This document shows, piece by piece, positions 35,156 through 43,887 of a stretch of 64,000 nt of DNA; position 1 is the first letter of the stretch; each line of letters opens with the position of its first letter. This DNA is from Novipirellula caenicola (GTDB lineage Bacteria > Planctomycetota > Planctomycetia > Pirellulales > Pirellulaceae). The DNA lies in NCBI RefSeq assembly GCF_039545035.1, contig NZ_BAABRO010000001.1:248001-312000 (forward strand). Direction: 5' to 3'. The translations under genes and the position numbers were made by a program. Below the pieces are notes generated by a model. The model searched no databases. It had not been told where the DNA came from and saw only the letters and a program-made list of their open reading frames with translations.

Positions 35156-38100
35156 AGATCAAAGACATTCAAATTGATGGTTTCGGCGTTTGGACCGGAT
35201 TGTCCGTCGACTCCCTACCGGACGGCATGACGCTGTTTTACGGCCCCAACGAGGCTGGCAAAACCACGCTGATGCAATTCCTACGAGCGATGCTGTACGG
35301 CTTCACCCCGGACCGCCGCGAACGCTACATCCCACCGGTTTTCGGTGGCACTCCTGGCGGTGCGATCCGCGTCACCGGCCCCGGCGGCGGCTACCAAATT
35401 CGCCGCACCAGCCAATTGACCGACACCGGCGTGACTGGCAACCTGAGCGTCACCGGCCAAGACGGATTGGCCCAAGGCCAGCACCGATTGAGCAGTTTGC
35501 TGGGACAAATCGACGAGCCGATCTTTACCAACGTGTTTGCGATCGGGATTCGCGAGCTGCAAGAATTGAGCACGCTCGACGGCACCGATGCCGCTGACGA
35601 ATTGTACAAATTGTCGAGCGGACTGGACCGCGTTTCGCTTGTCGATGTGCTTCGCAGTCTGCGCGAAGGCCGCAAGAGCATGATCGGCAAGGACAGCGTC
35701 ATCGACTCGGAAGAGGCCGGCAAGGTCGCCGCGATGATCCGCAAACGCGAAAAGCTGCGTGACGAAGTCGAACAACTCACTCGCCACGGCCGCCGCTGGA
35801 GCGAATTGGCAAGCCAACGACGATCTCAGCAACAAGAGATTGAAGCGTCGTCCGAGCGAATGATCGCTTGGGAACGCGAAGCCCGCTGTGTCGAAATCGC
35901 TACCAGTGTGTTTGACACCTGGAAACAACGCGAAGCCCTCGCGGCATCGATCGCGGAAACCGAAGTCGAGTCCGAGTTGCCGGACGACGCGCCAGGCCAA
36001 TTGGTCCAGATCGAAGCCATGATCGAGGACAGCAAGGCCAAGATGGAAGAGGTCAAGGCGAAACGGCGTGAATTGCGGGTCAAAAACGAGCAGCTGCCCG
36101 TCAGCAAACGTCTGTTCGATCTGCAAGGCAAGATCGAAGCCGCCTCTGAACAAGCCACCTGGGTTGAAGCACTCGAAGAGCAGATCGAGCGACTCGATGG
36201 CCAGATCGACAAGGCGAGAAAACAACTCGAAGCCGACGCCGACCGCCTGGGTTTGGACGAAGCCGACAAGGCCGCGATCACCGATGGCGACCTCTCGAAG
36301 CTGCCCGATCTGTCGCAGCAAACGCTTGCGGCGCTTTCGGCACCAGCAAAACGCGTCAAGGAGCAACTATTCCTCTTAAAGCAAGCTCGCAACGAAGGCG
36401 CCGAGCACAAAACCCGCGCCGAAAAAATGAGCAGCCAGATGCAGGGCGTGCTGACGCGGGCTCGCGCCACCAACCTGCAGCAAGCAATCCGCGAAGAAAA
36501 CGAACTGATCACCGCGCTACGACATCGCGCCCAGCTTGGTGAACACATTGAAAAACTGAAACGCCACTACCGCGATCTTGAAAAAGAAACCGTCGACTTG
36601 ACGACGGACGAAGCGCTGCCGATGGACCGGCTAATATTACTGGCTGTCCCCTTTATCTTTGGCGGCATGTCGTTGGTCTATGGCGTTTCGAACATGCTGG
36701 GGCTGACCTGGTTTTCGCCTGACCCCGATCCGACCAAAGGAATGTTTTGGTTGACCGTCGGCTTCATGGGCATGCTGACCTATTACTTTGGCAAAGAAAA
36801 CGGGATGCGATCGACGTCGCGTGATCTAGAGGATTGTGAACGTCAAATCGACACGCTTCGTAAACAGATCCGCGAACTCGAAAGCGAGCGAAACGAAGCC
36901 GACTCGACGCTGCCGACCAGCAACGAAACGATCGAACTGCGAATTCGCGAAAGCGAGCAATTGCTGGCGGAATTGGAATCGGTCTTGCCCACTTACCACA
37001 ACCACCAAGCGGCATTGCAGTCGTACAAGTCGGCGCGTGAGCGTGCGACCGAAGCTGCCGATGGGCTACGAGATTCGCGTCGCGAATGGTCCGCCACGCT
37101 GAAACGACTGGGGCTGAGCGAATCGCTTTCGCCATCAAGCGTGCGGAACTTGAGCGACGGATACCAGACCCTGCTCAGCAGCCGACGCCGCTGGGAGGAA
37201 TTGAAAACCGAACGCGAACAGCGAAAACGCGAACGACAAACCTTGGCTCGCCGAATCGAATCGCTGTACATGGAGGCGCTCGATCTGCGCGAGAACATCG
37301 ACGCAAAGAATCCTCGCGATGACGACGCGGATGACGACGTCGAACAAGCGGCCAAGCGAAGCCGAGTTCGATCGAACCCGCTGGATCAACTGAATCATCT
37401 GCACGAAGAACTGTCGCGGCAACAACACTGGATCAAACAGCGTCGCAGCCTGAAAGAACAAGACCTCAAACTGAAGAAGCAGCAGAGCGGCTATTTTCGG
37501 GCGATCCAACGCGGCGAAACGCAGCGACGTGCGCTGTGGGCCAAATGTGGCGTCGCCACGCCCGAACAGTTCTACGGACTGGTTGATAGCAAAGCCAGTT
37601 TGGCTGAAATGCGAAAAGAGCATGCCGAGCTTGACAAGCAAGTTCGTTCGATGATTGGCACGCACGTCGAGTACGATGCGGTCGCTCGCGAGATCGAAGG
37701 AGCCAAACAAAGCGACATCGAACGTCGCTGGGATTCGCTAACGACGCGAATGAGTGAAACGGAAGCACGCGTCGCCCAATTGCGAACCCAGCAAGGCGAA
37801 TTGGCGCAAGAGATGAAGCAGCTTGGGGAAGACTCGCGATTGACCACCGCACAGCTTGAATTGGCGTGCATCGAACGCAAGATCATGGCGGCGGCGCGGC
37901 GTTGGCAAACGCTCGCGATGGCAAGCTGTCTGCTGGAAGACGTGTGCGGAACCTTTGAACGCGAACGTCAACCCGAAACGCTGCGTGAGGCTTCGTCGTT
38001 CCTAAATCAATTGACCGATGGCAAGTACAACCGAATTTGGACACCGCTCGGTACCAACCGTTTGAAGGTGGATGACGGTGAGGGCAAATCGCTGCCGCTC

Positions 38101-39012
38101 GAGGTGCTTAGCCGCGGCACCCGCGAAGCCGTCTTCATTGCATTGCGATTGTCACTTGCCGCAGCCTATGCCCGACGCGGTGTGATGTTGCCATTGGTGC
38201 TTGATGACGTCCTGGTCAATTTTGACCGCGACCGAGCGATCTACGCCGCACGAACTCTGAAGACGTTCGCCGAGCTAGGACATCAAGTGATGATGTTCAC
38301 CTGTCACCAACACATCGTCGACATCTTCCATGACATCGACGTCCAAGTTCGATTGATGCCACCGCAAGGCCATCCGGGCCGCGCCGAGATCCTGCTGCCG
38401 CAAGAACGCATCGAAGAAGAACCGGAAGAGGAATACGAAGAAGAGGTCTACGAGGACGCCGACGAAGAGGCTGTCGAAGAAAAGGCCATGGAGGACGAAC
38501 CCGAGGAAGAGCCCGAAACGGCGCCGGTTGTGGTGGTGGTCAAAGAAGAACCCAAACCCGCTCCGAAAATCTTGTACGTCCGCAAAGAATTCCCCAAGAT
38601 TCAAGCCAAGCCCGAACCGGCCCCTGAACCGCCCAAGCCAGAGCCCGTCGCAAAGATCGTTCGCCCCGAACCCGTCAAGCCAGAGCCGGTCAAGCAGGAA
38701 CCGCCAAAGCCGACACCAGTCAAGATGGCCCCCAAGCCGTTGCCGCCACGGCCTGAGCCCAAACGGGTCAAATCGATCGTCATCGCTCCGGAATACATCG
38801 ACGATGAAATCGACCACAGCGATCCCGAGCCATCGATCCAGTGGGCATGGTTTGAACGTGAACCGTCGCGTCAACTGATCTCGTCCGAAGAAAAGCTGGC
38901 GTCGGTGGCCCGCAGCGAGTGGACCGAATCGGGCGAAGTCGACAACGAGGACGAAATGCCCGAAGAAGTCTGGGACAAGAACAATCCATGGTGGCGTGCG
39001 ACGGCAGAGTAA
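35152..39012 (+). CDS. YhaN/SbcC-like AAA ATPase with central membrane segments and acidic/Pro-rich tail
   Basis: 1286 residues. Walker A is FYGPNEAGKTTLMQF near residue 27. The ABC-type signature (VLSRGTREAVFIALRLSLA) and Walker B (LPLVLDDVLVNFDRD) lie near residues 985-1025. Between them are long coiled coils. They are interrupted at about 490-545 by two hydrophobic helices (LILLAVPFIFGGMSLVYGV and MFWLTVGFMGMLTYYFG), so the protein may sit on the membrane. After the ATPase domain there is a Glu-rich stretch (about 1085-1120) and a Pro/Glu/Lys repeat region (about 1130-1210) of low complexity. Its ATG overlaps the stop of the metallophosphoesterase gene. The two are expected to work together in DNA-end processing, but that is by family analogy. 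Confidence 0.88.
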   Translation: MKIKDIQIDGFGVWTGLSVDSLPDGMTLFYGPNEAGKTTLMQFLRAMLYGFTPDRRERYIPPVFGGTPGGAIRVTGPGGGYQIRRTSQLTDTGVTGNLSVTGQDGLAQGQHRLSSLLGQIDEPIFTNVFAIGIRELQELSTLDGTDAADELYKLSSGLDRVSLVDVLRSLREGRKSMIGKDSVIDSEEAGKVAAMIRKREKLRDEVEQLTRHGRRWSELASQRRSQQQEIEASSERMIAWEREARCVEIATSVFDTWKQREALAASIAETEVESELPDDAPGQLVQIEAMIEDSKAKMEEVKAKRRELRVKNEQLPVSKRLFDLQGKIEAASEQATWVEALEEQIERLDGQIDKARKQLEADADRLGLDEADKAAITDGDLSKLPDLSQQTLAALSAPAKRVKEQLFLLKQARNEGAEHKTRAEKMSSQMQGVLTRARATNLQQAIREENELITALRHRAQLGEHIEKLKRHYRDLEKETVDLTTDEALPMDRLILLAVPFIFGGMSLVYGVSNMLGLTWFSPDPDPTKGMFWLTVGFMGMLTYYFGKENGMRSTSRDLEDCERQIDTLRKQIRELESERNEADSTLPTSNETIELRIRESEQLLAELESVLPTYHNHQAALQSYKSARERATEAADGLRDSRREWSATLKRLGLSESLSPSSVRNLSDGYQTLLSSRRRWEELKTEREQRKRERQTLARRIESLYMEALDLRENIDAKNPRDDDADDDVEQAAKRSRVRSNPLDQLNHLHEELSRQQHWIKQRRSLKEQDLKLKKQQSGYFRAIQRGETQRRALWAKCGVATPEQFYGLVDSKASLAEMRKEHAELDKQVRSMIGTHVEYDAVAREIEGAKQSDIERRWDSLTTRMSETEARVAQLRTQQGELAQEMKQLGEDSRLTTAQLELACIERKIMAAARRWQTLAMASCLLEDVCGTFERERQPETLREASSFLNQLTDGKYNRIWTPLGTNRLKVDDGEGKSLPLEVLSRGTREAVFIALRLSLAAAYARRGVMLPLVLDDVLVNFDRDRAIYAARTLKTFAELGHQVMMFTCHQHIVDIFHDIDVQVRLMPPQGHPGRAEILLPQERIEEEPEEEYEEEVYEDADEEAVEEKAMEDEPEEEPETAPVVVVVKEEPKPAPKILYVRKEFPKIQAKPEPAPEPPKPEPVAKIVRPEPVKPEPVKQEPPKPTPVKMAPKPLPPRPEPKRVKSIVIAPEYIDDEIDHSDPEPSIQWAWFEREPSRQLISSEEKLASVARSEWTESGEVDNEDEMPEEVWDKNNPWWRATAE

Positions 39013-39315
39013 ACGCGGGGCGCGTCGGTCGTTTTTGGCTCGACGAATGGAGCCCGCTCTAAGAAACGCTGCGTACATTAAGCGCCAGGCTGCGATCAAT
39101 GAATCGGGACCTCCAATCCGCCGACCGTTTTGATCGCGGGAGCGATCAACGACTTTCCGATCGGGCAAGTCCATGCACGATCCGTTTGCCGAAAACTTTT
39201 GCGATTCTCTCTTTCGCCGCGGGTGGGATGCTTGTTAGAGTCGCTTCGGCGAATCGGACCATATGGAAATGGTCGAGGCCCGAGTATCACGACTTTTAGC
39301 AAACAGGCGTCACGG
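39013..39315. other. Intergenic region, no gene seen
   Basis: The downstream gene's open frame extends back through this stretch, but the translated sequence is not protein-like and no ribosome site is present. No repeat was recognised. Confidence 0.35.
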
Positions 39316-40308
39316 ATGATGCGACCACACTGGACAACGCTTTTCGCAGCGGCAATGGCCGTCACTTTGGCAACCCACTTCCACTCCGCTTCGGCTCAAC
39401 AAACCGCTCCCTCGTATGCCCAGAACAACGGCAGAACGGGACAAGCCCAAGCCGGCCGCCAACAAAACCCAAACGCAACGGCAACGACCGCTCAAACAGG
39501 CCAGCCATTCGCTCCGCTGAACGCCGCTCAACAAGCTCAACTTCAACAGCTGCTGCTTGCTTGGCAACAACAGAGCCAGGGTACTCGTACGCTTGAATGC
39601 AAGTTCCAACGTTGGCACTACGACAACCTGGCGGCTCCCGTGGGTCGCCACGCTACTCGCGCCGATGGCGTGATCAAGTACGCCGCCCCGGATAAAGGCG
39701 TCTTCCGCGTCGATTCGCTGGTCTTCTACAAAGGCGAGAAGGACGGCAAGCCAATCTATGAACCTCAAGCCGGCCTGTTCGGCGAGCACTGGGTGTGCAA
39801 TGGCAAGCAGTTGATCGAAATGGATCGCAGCCAGAAACAATGCAAGATCCAAGACCTGCCGGCTGAAATGCAGGGACAAAAGATCTTCAACAGCCCACTA
39901 CCCTTCGTCTTCAACCTGGATGCCGCCGAAATCCAACGTCGTTACTGGGTTCGCCAAGTCGCCGCCCCGAACGACAAGATCGTCTTGATCGAAGCGTGGC
40001 CCAAACGGCAAGACGATCGTGCTCAGTACAAGATGGTCCAGATCGCTTTGGAAAAGGAAACCTTCCTTCCCCAGGCGTTGATCATGTACGCCCCGAACTT
40101 CCATGCCCAGAACGCACCGAAATGGGACCACTATGAATTTGTTGAGATGAAGCGGAATGGCGTCGGCAACGCGATCGCCAACTTCATGGACAACTTCATC
40201 CAAGAACGCCCACCATCCGACTGGACCATCTTCCGCGATACGTTCAACCCGAACGCAGGACCAGAGGCCCAACAAGCCGCCAACCCCAATGGCGGTCAAA
40301 TCAAGTAA
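39316..40308 (+). CDS. Secreted planctomycete-specific protein (TIGR03009-like)
   Basis: About 330 residues from the paired ATGs at 39316-39321 (MMRPHWTTLFAAAMAV), giving a Sec signal peptide ending HSASAQQ. A Gln/Ala-rich segment of about 70 residues (NGRTGQAQAGRQQNPNA) leads to a conserved domain with GTRTLECKFQRWHYD, GVIKYAAPDKGVFRVDSLV, GEHWVCNGKQLIEMD and MYAPNFHAQNAPKWDHYEF. This layout fits TIGR03009, a planctomycete domain that resembles lipoprotein-carrier (LolA-like) folds (assignment from memory). A strong terminator follows at once. Confidence 0.8.
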   Translation: MMRPHWTTLFAAAMAVTLATHFHSASAQQTAPSYAQNNGRTGQAQAGRQQNPNATATTAQTGQPFAPLNAAQQAQLQQLLLAWQQQSQGTRTLECKFQRWHYDNLAAPVGRHATRADGVIKYAAPDKGVFRVDSLVFYKGEKDGKPIYEPQAGLFGEHWVCNGKQLIEMDRSQKQCKIQDLPAEMQGQKIFNSPLPFVFNLDAAEIQRRYWVRQVAAPNDKIVLIEAWPKRQDDRAQYKMVQIALEKETFLPQALIMYAPNFHAQNAPKWDHYEFVEMKRNGVGNAIANFMDNFIQERPPSDWTIFRDTFNPNAGPEAQQAANPNGGQIK

Positions 40309-40343
40309 GCGGATCGCTTATCCAGCCAGTCAAGCAGAACAAC

Positions 40344-40377
40344 AAAAAGCCCAGGACAAACCGTCCTGGGCTTTTTT
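40344..40377 (+). terminator. Rho-independent terminator
   Basis: AAAAAGCCCAGGAC, a five-base loop AAACC, then GTCCTGGGCTTTTTT: a perfect stem of at least nine GC-rich pairs followed by T residues, 36 bases after the stop codon of the secreted protein gene. Confidence 0.95.
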
Positions 40378-40461
40378 CGTTTGCTGGTGAGAGCGTCCCA
40401 AGGAAAATAGCCTGATGGCTCGGCCATCGAGAGAGCTAAGAGACCGCCTGGTTGCGGACGA

Positions 40462-40691
40462 ATCACAACCCGACGCGTAAGCTTTGAAGTTGCTTATTCG
40501 TATTTAGGGGCAAAGCCCCGGACGTTTACCTAGCCCAGCCCAACGGGCTGGGACCGAGAAAACAATGAGTTGAAGGGCCATCGGCCCGGCCGTTTGCTGG
40601 GACTTGATGAGGGCAGCTTGCAAATGGCTGGGCCTTTGGCCCGAAGAACGTCTAAACGCGCAACTTCAAAACTCACGCGTCGGGTCGTGAT
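40462..40691. repeat. Compound inverted-repeat element A, copy 1
   Basis: The arms are 32 bases each, 40462-40493 and 40660-40691, and match in inverted orientation at 29 of 32 positions (ATCACAACCCGACGCGT at one end, ACGCGTCGGGTCGTGAT at the other). The 166 bases inside contain GGGGCAAAGCCCC, CCCAGCCCAACGGGCTGGG, GGGCCATCGGCCC and GGGCCTTTGGCCC. A further half-arm (ACGCGTTGGGTTGTGATTGG) follows at about 40731-40750. The same arms occur at 18449-18665. No gene is seen in the whole gap 40309-40904. Confidence 0.85.
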
Positions 40692-40810
40692 TGGCCGGGA
40701 ACAACGACGACAGCACAACTTTAGAGCTAACGCGTTGGGTTGTGATTGGTTCCGCCGCGGCTGTCAGTACCGCATCCCCGAATACAGAATCACCTACCTA
40801 AGTCAACGTC

Positions 40811-40826
40811 AGTTTCTTGTGAAACC
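40811..40826. promoter_or_regulatory. Second, weaker parS-like site
   Basis: AGTTTCTTGTGAAACC matches the bacterial parS consensus TGTTTCACGTGAAACA at 12 of 16 positions and keeps the TTTC...GAAA inverted arms. It lies five bases before the better site and upstream of parA. Confidence 0.4.
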
Positions 40827-40831
40827 AGACT

Positions 40832-40847
40832 TGTTTCACCGGAAACA
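40832..40847. promoter_or_regulatory. parS-like ParB-binding site
   Basis: TGTTTCACCGGAAACA differs from the widely conserved parS consensus TGTTTCACGTGAAACA only at the two central bases (14 of 16) and keeps both TGTTTC/GAAACA arms. It lies 57 bases before the parA start, as in many parABS loci. Confidence 0.65.
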
Positions 40848-40904
40848 TTTCGCGTACTGTTCATTCTTGCCGCAAACAAAACGCGGCCAGTCTCGAATAG
40901 GAAT

Positions 40905-41660
40905 GTGGACACCGTGGGAAGGATTCTTTGCGTGGTCAATCAAAAGGGAGGCGTGGGCAAGACAACCACGGCCGTTAACCTTTCGGCTGCATTAGCAATG
41001 TCCGGCCAACGTGCGTTGTTGGTCGACATGGATCCTCAGTGCAATGCCACCGGTTCGCTCGGCTTGGAACCTTCCGATGGTCACGCGATCATCAATGCCG
41101 AACCGATCGACACCAAAATTGTTGAAACGGAGGTTTCGAACCTCTCGATGATTCGCGGCAGCCGGACTCTGCAAGACGTTGATCGTCTAGCGGACGCAGG
41201 CGAAACCGAAACATCCCAGGTTCGTAAACATCTCGATTCAATCATCGACCAATACGACTATATCTTGGTCGATTGCCCACCCAGTGTTGGCCCGTTAACT
41301 CAGACGGCATTGACGGCCAGCACCGAGGTATTGATGCCCATCCAATGCGAGTACTTTGCAATGGAAGGGCTGACCCAACTAATCCAAACCATTAAGAAGG
41401 TCATCGTTGCCACGGACGGCAGACTGACATTTGGTGGGATCTTATTAACCATGTATGATCCCTACCTAGAACTGACCCGCGAGGTCGACGAGGAAGTACG
41501 AGACTTCTTCGGCGACATTGTGTTTGACAGTGTCGTGCCTCGAGACGTTTCGCTAAGCGAAGCCCCGAGCCACGGCCAAACCGTGTTTGAGTATGCACCG
41601 CGATCCCGCGGCGCGTTTGCTTATACCCAGCTGTGCATGGAGGTGCTCGAGCGTGACTAG
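40905..41660 (+). CDS. parA: Chromosome-partitioning ATPase ParA (Soj)
   Basis: About 251 residues from a GTG (VDTVGRILCVVNQKGG); ATAGGA stands just upstream, and GTG 40914 is an alternative. The deviant Walker A is KGGVGKTTTAVNLSAAL, Walker A' VDMDPQCNATGSLG, and Walker B YILVDCPPSVGPLT. ParA moves ParB-parS complexes apart during chromosome segregation. There is no N-terminal HTH, so it is the chromosomal type (Soj) rather than the plasmid P1 type. parB follows with an 8-base overlap. Confidence 0.95.
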   Translation: MDTVGRILCVVNQKGGVGKTTTAVNLSAALAMSGQRALLVDMDPQCNATGSLGLEPSDGHAIINAEPIDTKIVETEVSNLSMIRGSRTLQDVDRLADAGETETSQVRKHLDSIIDQYDYILVDCPPSVGPLTQTALTASTEVLMPIQCEYFAMEGLTQLIQTIKKVIVATDGRLTFGGILLTMYDPYLELTREVDEEVRDFFGDIVFDSVVPRDVSLSEAPSHGQTVFEYAPRSRGAFAYTQLCMEVLERD

Positions 41661-42654
41661 TGCAACAACGAAGGATCGACGTTTAGGTAAAGGGCTCGCC
41701 GCGCTATTGGGCACGCCACTGGACGAAGATGGCAATCCCATCCACGAAGCCTCCGACTTAGGCGGTGGCGACAATGGCGGTGGCGGCGACAGAAAGGGCG
41801 GCGGATCGAAGATCCAATCGCTCGAACTAAAAGTCGACGAGATCCAAAACAACCCGTTTCAACCACGGCGGGAATTCAATCCCGATGAGATCGCGTCACT
41901 CGCCGAAAGCCTCAAGAACCATCAACAACTGCAACCAGTGCTGGTTCGCATCGTCGATGGCAAGTACCAACTCATCAGCGGCGAACGCCGACTGCGTGCG
42001 ACCATCCATGCCGGATTAAAAACGATCCGCGCCGAAGTCCGCGAAGCCGACGATCGATTGGTCGCCGAATTGGCGATCATCGAAAACTTGCAACGCAAAG
42101 ACTTAAACCCCATCGAAAAAGCGTTGTCGTTCAAACGCTACATCGACGAGCACAAGTGCAAACAAGACGACCTGGCGCGACGCTTGAGCATTGATCGCAG
42201 CACGATCGCCAACCTGATGCGATTGCTGGAACTTCCCGAAGCCATCTTGGACCTGCTGCAGGCGGGCGAGATTAGCGCCGGCCATGCACGTGCCCTACTG
42301 CCGATCGGCGACGAAGAAGTCCAGATTCGCACCGCGGGCAAAATCATGGAAGACAGCTGGAGCGTGCGGGCGACCGAGTCTCATGTGGCCGAACTGCTGA
42401 AGGCCGAAGAGGACGCCGAGACCGGCAAGAAGATCGTCAACGCCACCCGCCAGAAACGCAAATCGATCTCGCCTCAGATTGAATCGATGCAACAAGAGAT
42501 GCGGATGATTTTCGGTACCAAGGTCGAAATCAAAAGCTCCGCTCGCGGTCGCGGCAAGATCACGCTGCACTTTTCGGATCCCGACGAGTTCGAACGACTC
42601 CGCGCGATCCTGGCCGACGCCGGCCAACCGCCAAGGCTGAAGGTCGCCGGCTAG
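41653..42654 (+). CDS. parB: Chromosome-partitioning protein ParB (Spo0J)
   Basis: About 333 residues from GTG 41653 (VTSATTKDRRLGKGLAALLG). The gene overlaps parA by 8 bases, with GGAGGT about 9 bases upstream. The N-terminus has the LGKGLAALLG motif that stimulates ParA. The CTPase domain follows (NPFQPRREFNPDEIASLAE, YQLISGERRLRA), including the GERRLRA box. Then comes the HTH that reads parS (DDLARRLSIDRSTIANLMRL, ISAGHARALL). A Gly/Asp-rich linker of about 25 residues (GGGDNGGGGDRKGGGS) lies before the CTPase domain. Confidence 0.95.
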   Translation: MTSATTKDRRLGKGLAALLGTPLDEDGNPIHEASDLGGGDNGGGGDRKGGGSKIQSLELKVDEIQNNPFQPRREFNPDEIASLAESLKNHQQLQPVLVRIVDGKYQLISGERRLRATIHAGLKTIRAEVREADDRLVAELAIIENLQRKDLNPIEKALSFKRYIDEHKCKQDDLARRLSIDRSTIANLMRLLELPEAILDLLQAGEISAGHARALLPIGDEEVQIRTAGKIMEDSWSVRATESHVAELLKAEEDAETGKKIVNATRQKRKSISPQIESMQQEMRMIFGTKVEIKSSARGRGKITLHFSDPDEFERLRAILADAGQPPRLKVAG

Positions 42655-42675
42655 GAAGCAGGTGAAAGAGAGGGG

Positions 42676-42865
42676 GAGACAGGGAGACAAGGAGTTGAGG
42701 AGTGCTGAAAGCGCAACGCTCCCTGTCTCCCTGTCTCCCACTCTCCCACTCTCCCACTCTCCCACTCTCCCACTCTCCCACTCTCCCACTCTCCCACTCT
42801 CCCACTCTCCCACTCTCCCACTCTCCCACTCTCCCACTCTCCCACTCTCCCACTCTCCCACTCTC
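42676..42865. repeat. 8-bp minisatellite (15 units) with a preceding GGGAGACAGGGAGAC inverted partner
   Basis: From 42741 to 42860 the octamer CTCTCCCA is repeated 15 times without a mismatch, followed by a partial unit. Before it come two variant units (CTGTCTCC). Upstream at about 42676-42692, GGGGAGACAGGGAGACAAGG is inverted relative to CTCCCTGTCTCCCTGTCTCC at about 42718-42738, so a stem of about 20 bases with a 25-30 base loop can form. No gene is present between parB and the hydrolase gene. Open frames read through the repeat (GEWESGRV repeated) are artefacts. Confidence 0.95.
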
Positions 42866-42930
42866 GGCAGTTTCCCGCTTGTGTTTCACGGGTGGTTCCC
42901 TAAGTCGCAAAACTTAGCGACACTTTGGCA

Positions 42931-43887
42931 ATGAAATCGATTGCCGAAGACTTGCTGCCTTATCAATCAGGCGAATTGACCATTGGATCGCACACCCTGC
43001 GTTTTCTTGATGAAGGCGCCGGTGAACAGACGCTGCTGTGCGTGCACGGGAATCCGACCTGGAGTTTCTACTGGCGTTCCATCGTCCAACGGTTCAGCCC
43101 GACCCATCGCGTCGTCGCAGTGGACCATCTGGGGTGCGGACGGAGCGATAAACCGAGACGGGGACGCAATCCCGAAAAAGGTCAATTTCCCTACCGCTTG
43201 GCAGACCACCGCGATAACTTGGTCCATTTGATCGACGCACTCGACTTAAAACGGGTCACGCTGATCGCTCATGATTGGGGAGGCGCGATTGGGTTGTCGT
43301 CGATGATCAAACGCCGTGACCGACTCGAACGCATCGTGCTTCTCAATACGGCTGCCTTTCCCCCACCCTATGTCCCTTGGCGGATCGCCGCTTGCCGGAT
43401 CCCACTGCTGGGCACCGCCGCGGTGCGAGGGCTGAACGCATTCGCTGGCGCCGCGATCACAATGGCGATGTCTCGCAACGCGTTATCCAAAGATGCTGCC
43501 CGCGGCCTGTTGGCCCCTTACAACTCGTGGAGCAACCGTGTCGCCAACGATGCCTTCGTCCGCGACATTCCTCTGACCAGCAACCATCCCACGATGGCAA
43601 CGCTTCGCCAACTCGAATCGGACCTGCCATCGCTGGCGTCGGTCCCATCGCTGTTGGTGTGGGGGATGAAAGATTGGTGCTTCCGTCCCGAGTGCCTTCG
43701 CCGCTTTCAACAGGTTTGGCCGAACGCCAACGCCGTCGAAATCCCGGACGCGGGGCACTACGTCATCGAAGACGCGAATGAGGAAGTGATCGCGGCCATC
43801 GAACAATTTTTGATGTCGGACACGCCATCCGCGGAAGCTGCCAGGCATGCATCGTCACTGCCGCAACGAGACGACGATGGCCAATGA
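42931..43887 (+). CDS. Alpha/beta hydrolase of the haloalkane dehalogenase-like family
   Basis: About 318 residues from MKSIAEDLLPYQSGEL. Features: oxyanion region VHGNPTWSFYWRSIV, nucleophile elbow LIAHDWGGAIGLS (Asp as nucleophile, as in haloalkane dehalogenases and epoxide hydrolases), an acid near WGMKDWCFRPECL and the catalytic His in PDAGHYVIEDANEE. The HGNPTWS and HDWGG motifs are typical of DhlA/DhaA-type enzymes. The physiological substrate is unknown. Its stop overlaps the start of the following CitG-like gene. Confidence 0.88.
   Translation: MKSIAEDLLPYQSGELTIGSHTLRFLDEGAGEQTLLCVHGNPTWSFYWRSIVQRFSPTHRVVAVDHLGCGRSDKPRRGRNPEKGQFPYRLADHRDNLVHLIDALDLKRVTLIAHDWGGAIGLSSMIKRRDRLERIVLLNTAAFPPPYVPWRIAACRIPLLGTAAVRGLNAFAGAAITMAMSRNALSKDAARGLLAPYNSWSNRVANDAFVRDIPLTSNHPTMATLRQLESDLPSLASVPSLLVWGMKDWCFRPECLRRFQQVWPNANAVEIPDAGHYVIEDANEEVIAAIEQFLMSDTPSAEAARHASSLPQRDDDGQ

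Noticed and set aside
42881-42896. parS-like half-site TGTTTCACGGGTGG after parB
   Set aside because: Only the left half matches the consensus; the right arm is missing.
42295-42934. Open frames encoding GEWESGRV or LSHSPTLP repeats
   Set aside because: They come from the 8-bp minisatellite, which stays open in several frames; no start signal or real domain.
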